Shown here in pieces: positions 6,564-10,805 of a stretch of DNA of 10,805 bases. The translations under genes and the position numbers were made by a program. The DNA is from Acidobacteriota bacterium. Lineage in GTDB: Bacteria > Acidobacteriota > Vicinamibacteria > Vicinamibacterales > Vicinamibacteraceae. The stretch is taken from contig JACDAO010000827.1 in the NCBI GenBank assembly GCA_013695405.1, positions 1 through 10,805 on the forward strand, written 5' to 3'. Under the pieces are notes generated by a model, which worked only from the letters and a program-made list of their open reading frames with translations, did no database searches and was not told the origin of the DNA. Each line of letters opens with the position of its first letter. The stretch's first letter is position 1.

Positions 6564-8348
6564 GTGACTGTCCTTCTGCGGCTGCTCCGCTACGCGTCGC
6601 CCTATCGCGGGCGGCTTGCGGCTGCATTCGCGGCGATGGTCGCCTACGCGGCGGCGTCGGCCGGCGTCGTCTACCTGATCAAGCCGATCTTCGACCAGGC
6701 CCTGGGCAGCCAGTCGGAACTGCCGTCGATTGCCCTGGCGATCGTCGGCGTGTACCTGGTCAAGGGCCTGGGCGCCTACGTCTCGGCCTACCTGATGACC
6801 GACGTCGGACAGCAGGTGGTGCGCGACATCCGCAACGAGATGTTCGGCCACGTGCTCGGCCAGTCGGCCGCGTTCTTTGCCCGGCGGTCCACCGGCCAGC
6901 TGCTGTCACGCGTCAACAACGACGTCAACCAGGTGCAGCAGGTGGTCTCGCAGACGATGGGCGACCTGATCCGCGAGGGCTTCGCGCTGATCGCCTACAT
7001 CGGACTGCTGTTCTGGCACGACGCACGGCTGGCGCTGGTGTCGCTGACCGGCGCTCCGGTGTTGATCTACCCGCTGGTCCGGCTCGGCCAACGGGTCCGG
7101 CGCAGCGGCCGCCGATCCCAGGAACAACTCGAGGTGCTGACGCACCTCACCGCCGAGGCCTTCACCGGGCACCGTATCGTCAAAGCGTTCGGCGCGGAAG
7201 GCCGCGAGCAAGTGCGGTTCGAGGAGGCCGCGCAGCGCGTCTACCGCACCAATATGAAAGTGACCAGCGCGGTCTCGGTGCTGCCGCCGCTGATGGAGTG
7301 GCTCGGCGGCATCGCCGTGGCCGGCATGCTGTGGTACGGCGCGTCGCAGATCGGCCAGGGCCGCCTGACGATGGGCGAGTTCATGCTGTTCGTGACGACG
7401 CTGTTCCTGATGTACGAGCCGATCAAGCGGCTCAGCCGCGTCAACGCCACGCTGCAGCAGGCGATGGCCTCGGCCCAGCGGATCTTCGAACTGCTCGATA
7501 CCCACACCGAGGTGGTCGACCGCACCGGCGCGATTGCGCTGCCGCGGCCGCGGCGGGGGGTCGAGTTCCGTGACGTCAGCTTCGCCTACGGCGATCGCGA
7601 TCGCCGCACCGTGCTCGACCGCGTCTCGTTCCGGGTGGACGCCGGCGAGATCGTCGCCATCGTCGGGCTGAGTGGCGCCGGCAAGACCACGCTGGTCAAC
7701 CTCCTGCCGCGTTTCTACGACGTCACCGGCGGCGCGATCCTGATCGACGGCCACGACCTGCGCGACGTGACGGTGGCCTCGTTGCGCGCCCACATCGGCC
7801 TGGTCACGCAGGACACGGTGCTGTTCGACCAGACCATCGCCCGCAACATCGCCTACGGCCGGCCCGACGCGCCGATCGCCGAGGTCGAGGCGGCCGCCCG
7901 TGCGGCCCACGCCCACGAGTTCATCGTGCTGCTGCCCGACCGGTACGAGACCAGGATCGGCGAGCGCGGCGGACGCCTGAGCGGTGGGCAGCGGCAGCGC
8001 CTGGCGATTGCCCGGGCGTTGCTCAAGGATCCGCCAATCCTGGTGCTCGACGAGGCAACCTCGTCGCTGGATGCCGAGTCGGAACGGCTGGTGCAGGACG
8101 CCCTGCAGGTGCTGATGCGCAACCGCACCTCGTTCGTCATCGCCCATCGGCTGTCGACGGTGCGCAGTGCCAACCGGATCATCGTGCTGGAACAGGGACG
8201 GATCGTCGAGACCGGGCGACACGACGAGTTGCTGGCACGATCGGGCGGCGTCTACAGCCGGCTGTACGCGCTGCAGATGTTCGGCAATCGCGCCGACGTC
8301 GACGTGCCGGCCGCTCCGGCGCCCCTGACCCTGGTGGAGGAGCGATGA
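6564..8348 (+). CDS. msbA: ABC exporter, MsbA-like (lipid flippase type)
   Basis: A 594-residue half-transporter with the membrane domain fused to the ATPase. It is expected to work as a homodimer in the inner membrane, flipping lipid A or another lipid-linked substrate outward using ATP. Membrane segments can be seen around residues 18-39, 54-78, 135-152, 154-173, 245-263 and 270-286. The nucleotide domain has A-loop Y342, Walker A GLSGAGKT (368-375, K374), Q-loop Q416 and signature LSGGQ (472-476). Walker B ILVLDE has D496 and catalytic E497, and the switch histidine is H528. The intact motif set implies activity. A short Pro/Ala-rich tail ends the protein. The start is GTG at 6564, 19 bp after galE, without a good ribosome binding site. 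The stop overlaps yicC by 4 bp. MsbA is the best fit by architecture and sugar-gene context; an exporter of another glycolipid or peptide is possible. Confidence 0.85.
   Translation: MTVLLRLLRYASPYRGRLAAAFAAMVAYAAASAGVVYLIKPIFDQALGSQSELPSIALAIVGVYLVKGLGAYVSAYLMTDVGQQVVRDIRNEMFGHVLGQSAAFFARRSTGQLLSRVNNDVNQVQQVVSQTMGDLIREGFALIAYIGLLFWHDARLALVSLTGAPVLIYPLVRLGQRVRRSGRRSQEQLEVLTHLTAEAFTGHRIVKAFGAEGREQVRFEEAAQRVYRTNMKVTSAVSVLPPLMEWLGGIAVAGMLWYGASQIGQGRLTMGEFMLFVTTLFLMYEPIKRLSRVNATLQQAMASAQRIFELLDTHTEVVDRTGAIALPRPRRGVEFRDVSFAYGDRDRRTVLDRVSFRVDAGEIVAIVGLSGAGKTTLVNLLPRFYDVTGGAILIDGHDLRDVTVASLRAHIGLVTQDTVLFDQTIARNIAYGRPDAPIAEVEAAARAAHAHEFIVLLPDRYETRIGERGGRLSGGQRQRLAIARALLKDPPILVLDEATSSLDAESERLVQDALQVLMRNRTSFVIAHRLSTVRSANRIIVLEQGRIVETGRHDELLARSGGVYSRLYALQMFGNRADVDVPAAPAPLTLVEER
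7589..7606 (+). repeat. 18-bp perfect palindrome inside the exporter gene
   Basis: The sequence CGGCGATCGCGATCGCCG equals its own reverse complement. It contains two overlapping copies of GCGATCGC (7591-7598 and 7597-7604), which also occurs at 107-114 and 9887-9894. It encodes the Gly-Asp-Arg-Asp-Arg turn just after the A-loop tyrosine. It may simply reflect the repeated Asp-Arg codons. Confidence 0.6.
8336..8340 (+). promoter_or_regulatory. ribosome binding site of yicC, inside the exporter 3' end
   Basis: GGAGG followed by 4 bases and the ATG at 8345. It overlaps the last exporter codons, so yicC can initiate efficiently as well as by coupling through the ATGA overlap. Confidence 0.7.
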
Positions 8349-9229
8349 TCACGTCGATGACCGGATTTGCCGTAGCGACCCGGGAGACGGAGGCGCTGGC
8401 GGTCGACGTCACGCTGCGCAGCGTCAATCACCGGCACCTCGACGTGCAGTACCGCCTGCCGCAGGTCGCGCAGGCGCTCGAACCCGGGTTGCGATCGATC
8501 ATCCAGCGCCACGTCTCGCGCGGACGGCTCGAGGTCGCGCTCACCGTCCAGGAGCGGTCGGAGCCGGTGCCGGTGGTCGACATCGACCGGGCGCTGGTCC
8601 GGGCAGTGGCGGCTGCGATCGATGCGGCGCGGACGGGCGGGTTGATCGAAGGGCCGTTGCGCCCCGGCGACGTGCTGCGCCTGCCCCAGGTGCTCAAGGT
8701 GCGCGAGGATCGTGCGGCGCCAGACCTGACCCGGATCGGCGAGCTGGTCGATCAGGTGCTGGTCGACGCGCTGGTCAGCCTCAACGAGATGCGCCGGCGC
8801 GAAGGACAGTTCCTGGCAGTGGAACTCGACCACCGCCTCGCCAGCCTGCTGCACTTGGTCGACGCACTCGAGCACGCCAGTCGCGAGGCGGCCGAGACGC
8901 TGCAACTGCGCCTGCACGCGCGCGTCCTCGAGTTGCGTCTGGATCCGCACGCCGACCCGGCGCTGGTGGCGCAGGAGGTGGTCAAGTTCGTAGCCAGGTC
9001 GGAGATTCGCGAGGAACTGGTGCGACTGCGGGCCCACATGGCGCATTGGGTCGAATTGGCGGCCGGACCCGAACCCTGTGGGCGCAAGCTGGACTTCCTG
9101 CTGCAGGAAATGAACCGCGAGGTGAATACAATAGGCGCCAAGGCCGAGGGCACACGGGCATCGGCGCTGGTCGTCACCGCCAAGGCTGAGCTCGAGAAGA
9201 TGCGGGAGCAGGTCCAGAATGTCGAATGA
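8345..9229 (+). CDS. yicC: YicC/YloC family endoribonuclease
   Basis: A 294-residue member of the YicC family, recently shown in E. coli to be an RNA-processing endoribonuclease and in Bacillus (YloC) to act in RNA turnover. It begins with the invariant ITSMTGFA (2-9), followed by SVNHRHLDV (26-34) and the SRGRLEV strand (58-64) of the N-terminal domain. The C-terminal DUF1732-type part carries RSEIREELVRLRAHM (218-232) and the family signature GRKLDFLLQEMNREVNTIGAKA (246-267). Length is normal (about 290). The ATG start overlaps the exporter stop (ATGA) and has a good GGAGG. It overlaps gmk by 11 bp, the usual yicC-gmk partnership. The exact physiological RNA target is not known from sequence. 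Confidence 0.95.
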   Translation: MITSMTGFAVATRETEALAVDVTLRSVNHRHLDVQYRLPQVAQALEPGLRSIIQRHVSRGRLEVALTVQERSEPVPVVDIDRALVRAVAAAIDAARTGGLIEGPLRPGDVLRLPQVLKVREDRAAPDLTRIGELVDQVLVDALVSLNEMRRREGQFLAVELDHRLASLLHLVDALEHASREAAETLQLRLHARVLELRLDPHADPALVAQEVVKFVARSEIREELVRLRAHMAHWVELAAGPEPCGRKLDFLLQEMNREVNTIGAKAEGTRASALVVTAKAELEKMREQVQNVE

Positions 9230-9866
9230 CCCGGGCGGGGGCGGACGGCTGTTCGTGGTGTCGGCCCCCTCGGGGACCGGCAAGACCACGGTCGTCGAGC
9301 GACTGGTGCAGGTGGTGCCGGGCCTGACGATGTCCCGCAGTTACACGTCGCGCGAGGCACGGGCCGGGGAACGCGACGGAATCGACTATAATTTCGTGTC
9401 GCGGCCCGCTTTCGAAGCAATGGTCGGCCGCGGTGAGTTCCTCGAGTACGCCGACGTCTTCGGCAACTACTACGGCACGCGGCGCGCCGACGCCGAGCAT
9501 CTGATGGCCAGTGGCAAGGATGTGGTGCTGGTGATCGACGTCCAGGGCGCCGGGCAGGTGCGGGCGACCGGCATCCCGCTGGTCACCATCTTCGTGCTGC
9601 CGCCGTCCTTCGACGTGCTCGAACAACGCCTGCGCGGGCGTGGCAAGGACTCGGATGCCGCGATCCGGCGCCGGCTGGACACGGCCAGGGCCGAAGTGGC
9701 GGCTTACGAGGAATACGAATATGTCGTCGTCAATGACGATCTCGATGCGTGCGTCACCTCGATGCGCAGCATCATCCAGGCGGCGCGAGTCACCTGCGCC
9801 CGCGTCCGGCCCCGGGCCGACGCGATTGTCAAGACCTTCGGCGCGCTGCCGGTCGGGCCAGCGTGA
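9219..9866 (+). CDS. gmk: guanylate kinase
   Basis: Cytoplasmic enzyme that phosphorylates GMP or dGMP to GDP or dGDP with ATP, essential for GTP supply. The 215 residues match the usual length of about 205-215. The P-loop is APSGTGKT (16-23, K22). The GMP-binding region SRSYTSREARAGERDGIDY (39-57) includes R45, R48, E51 and D53 as expected. GEFLEYADVFGNYYGT is the second GMP-contact segment, and VLVIDVQGA is the core strand. The lid RLRGRGKDSDAAIRRRL and the end YEYVVVNDDL are also family hallmarks. The ATG lies inside the yicC 3' end (11-bp overlap) and the start is set by a short Gly-rich leader before the first strand. The order gmk-rpoZ-coaBC downstream is conserved in many bacteria, linking nucleotide supply to transcription and CoA synthesis. 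Confidence 0.97.
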   Translation: MSNDPGGGGRLFVVSAPSGTGKTTVVERLVQVVPGLTMSRSYTSREARAGERDGIDYNFVSRPAFEAMVGRGEFLEYADVFGNYYGTRRADAEHLMASGKDVVLVIDVQGAGQVRATGIPLVTIFVLPPSFDVLEQRLRGRGKDSDAAIRRRLDTARAEVAAYEEYEYVVVNDDLDACVTSMRSIIQAARVTCARVRPRADAIVKTFGALPVGPA

Positions 9867-9871
9867 GCACA

Positions 9872-9887
9872 CCGGGCGGGCGCCCGG
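9872..9887 (+). other. GC hairpin between gmk and rpoZ
   Basis: CCGGGC (9872-9877) and GCCCGG (9882-9887) can pair around a GGGC loop just after the gmk stop, in a 48-bp gap that is the largest in the plus-strand block. No T-run follows, so it is not an intrinsic terminator. It might stabilise mRNA ends or be incidental in such GC-rich DNA. Confidence 0.3.
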
Positions 9888-9903
9888 CGATCGCGCCCTA
9901 CGC

Positions 9904-9909
9904 AAAGGA
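9904..9909 (+). promoter_or_regulatory. ribosome binding site of rpoZ
   Basis: AAAGGA lies 5 bases before the ATG at 9915. Together with the 48-bp gap it points to independent initiation of rpoZ rather than coupling to gmk. Confidence 0.6.
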
Positions 9910-9914
9910 TCCCC

Positions 9915-10106
9915 ATGGTTGACCGCACCACCCTCAACAACGCCTTCGAGTTCGTCGTCGTCGCCTCGGCCCGTGCCAAGCAGCTCCTGAGCGGCTGCGT
10001 GCCCAAGGTCGAGGCCTCCGTCAAGCCGGCGCGCACCGCCCAGCGGGAAGTGATGGAAGGCCACGTGCGGGCCGTGCCGCACGACGAGGCCGTCGAGGTC
10101 CAGTAG
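9915..10106 (+). CDS. rpoZ: RNA polymerase omega subunit
   Basis: Small 63-residue protein that binds the beta-prime subunit and helps RNA polymerase assembly; in some bacteria it also forms part of the ppGpp site. The conserved core is NNAFEFVVVASARAKQLLSG (8-27) followed by a Pro (30) and, after a short variable loop, the KPARTAQREVMEG helix (37-49), which matches the omega family. The tail PHDEAVEVQ is acidic. It is shorter than E. coli omega (91 residues) but within the range of short omegas. The ATG has a good ribosome binding site. The position between gmk and coaBC, 18 bp before the latter, is the classic location and supports the call despite the small size. Confidence 0.92.
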   Translation: MVDRTTLNNAFEFVVVASARAKQLLSGCVPKVEASVKPARTAQREVMEGHVRAVPHDEAVEVQ

Positions 10107-10124
10107 GCCAGCTGGAGAGGTCAC

Positions 10125-10805
10125 GTGGCGCTGATTGCCGTCGGTGTCTGTGGAGGCATCAGCGCCTACAAGGCGGTCGACGTGGTGCGACGGCTGCAGC
10201 AGGCCGGGCACGACGTCGCGGTGGTGATGACCAGAGCGGCGCGGCGCTTCGTGGGCCCGCTGACGTTCGAGGCGATCACTCAGCGGCGGGTCATCACCAG
10301 CCAGTGGACCCCGGGCGCCAACGCCGACATCGAGCACATCGCGCTGGCCTCCGAGGCGGCGCTGCTGCTGATTGCCCCGATCACCGCCAACACCGTCGCC
10401 CGGCTGGCGCATGGCAACGCCGACGACTTCCTGTCGTCGCTGTACCTGGCGACCCGCGCGCCGGTCCTGATCGCTCCGGCGATGAACTCCCACATGTATG
10501 ACCATCCGGCCACCCAGGCCAACCTCGACCTGCTGCGGGCCCGGGGCGTGCGGCTGGTCGAGCCCGGCGAGGGCTATCTGGCCTGCGGCTGGATCGGCAA
10601 GGGCCGGCTGGCCGAGCCCGAGGCAATTGTCAGCGAGGCGCTGCGCCTGCTGACGCCCACCCAGATTCTGGCCGGACGCCGCGTGGTGGTGACCGCGGGA
10701 CCGACCTACGAGGACCTCGACCCGGTCCGATACCTGGGGAACCGGTCGAGCGGTCGGATGGGCATCGCCATTGCTGCCGACGCGGCGCGACACGGTGCCG
10801 AGGTC
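10125..10805 (+). CDS. coaBC: bifunctional phosphopantothenoylcysteine decarboxylase / phosphopantothenate-cysteine ligase, cut by the window end
   Basis: Coenzyme A synthesis enzyme that joins 4'-phosphopantothenate to cysteine (CoaB) and decarboxylates the product with FMN (CoaC) to 4'-phosphopantetheine. The 227 visible residues comprise the whole CoaC domain and the start of CoaB. The flavin-binding VCGGISAYK is at 8-16, catalytic H71 in ADIEHIALA, the PAMNSHMY motif with N121 at 118-125, and the active-site C154 in LACGWIGKGR. The CoaB domain starts near 184 with RRVVVTAGPTYEDLDPVRY (185-203) and NRSSGRMG. The frame is open to the last base; about 170-180 residues are missing compared with typical 400-residue CoaBC. 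The GTG start is supported by GGAGAGG (10114-10120) and the match of residue 2 onward to the family N-terminus. It follows rpoZ by 18 bp, the usual order. Confidence 0.96.
   Translation, partial: MALIAVGVCGGISAYKAVDVVRRLQQAGHDVAVVMTRAARRFVGPLTFEAITQRRVITSQWTPGANADIEHIALASEAALLLIAPITANTVARLAHGNADDFLSSLYLATRAPVLIAPAMNSHMYDHPATQANLDLLRARGVRLVEPGEGYLACGWIGKGRLAEPEAIVSEALRLLTPTQILAGRRVVVTAGPTYEDLDPVRYLGNRSSGRMGIAIAADAARHGAEV

Noticed and set aside
6906..8222. A 438-codon open frame on the minus strand opposite the exporter
   Set aside because: It is antisense to an ABC transporter with every ATPase motif present, with no plausible start context or motif of its own.
9872..9894. Intrinsic terminator after gmk
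   Set aside because: A GC stem is present but no T-run follows, and rpoZ starts only 27 bases further on.
9174..10793. A 539-codon open frame on the minus strand across gmk, rpoZ and coaBC
   Set aside because: It spans three well-supported genes on the other strand, has low-complexity composition and no domain signature; it is a codon-bias artefact.
1..10805. CRISPR array, tRNA or rRNA genes, insertion sequences, phage or defence genes
   Set aside because: I saw no regularly spaced repeats, no tRNA-like cloverleaf arms in the short gaps, no transposase or integrase motifs, and no gene outside the sugar, export and housekeeping set.

Overview
This is a very GC-rich (roughly two-thirds G+C by eye), almost fully coding bacterial chromosome segment. 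It holds two divergent gene blocks and no tRNA, rRNA, CRISPR array, transposase or other mobile-element signature. Third codon positions are mostly G or C, and GTG starts are common (five of the eleven genes). An MsbA-type exporter suggests a Gram-negative, LPS- or glycolipid-making cell. The order yicC-gmk-rpoZ-coaBC is a widespread housekeeping cluster. High GC, a short RpoZ with the NNAFEFVVVA core and a neighbouring surface-sugar cluster would fit an acidobacterium (for example Vicinamibacteria) or a deltaproteobacterial-type lineage. That placement is an inference and was not tested by any search.

Left block (minus strand, 4152 down to the window edge): four consecutive glycosyltransferase genes, three GT-B/GT4-like and one GT-A/GT2-like. 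Two junctions are 4-bp stop/start overlaps (GTGA and ATGA) and the third gap is 29 bp, so this looks like one translationally coupled operon building a surface polysaccharide or LPS glycan. The last gene is cut by the window start.

Centre (4153-4233): an 81-bp divergent intergenic region. It should hold the promoters for both blocks. It also contains a perfect 8-bp inverted repeat and a possible seven-codon leader ORF just ahead of ugd.

Right block (plus strand, 4234 to the window edge): ugd, galE, an MsbA-like ABC exporter, yicC, gmk, rpoZ and coaBC (cut by the window end). Gaps run from an 11-bp overlap to 48 bp, so one long transcript is plausible. ugd and galE make UDP-glucuronate and UDP-galactose (or related epimers), which could be donors for the divergent glycosyltransferases. 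The exporter would flip a lipid-linked product across the inner membrane. The remaining genes are housekeeping: an RNase-type YicC protein, guanylate kinase, the RNA polymerase omega subunit and coenzyme A synthesis.

I found no convincing previously undescribed system. The most interesting signals are small: the structured ugd leader, an 18-bp perfect palindrome inside the exporter gene, and the joining of an envelope-sugar operon to a core housekeeping operon by tight gene overlaps.
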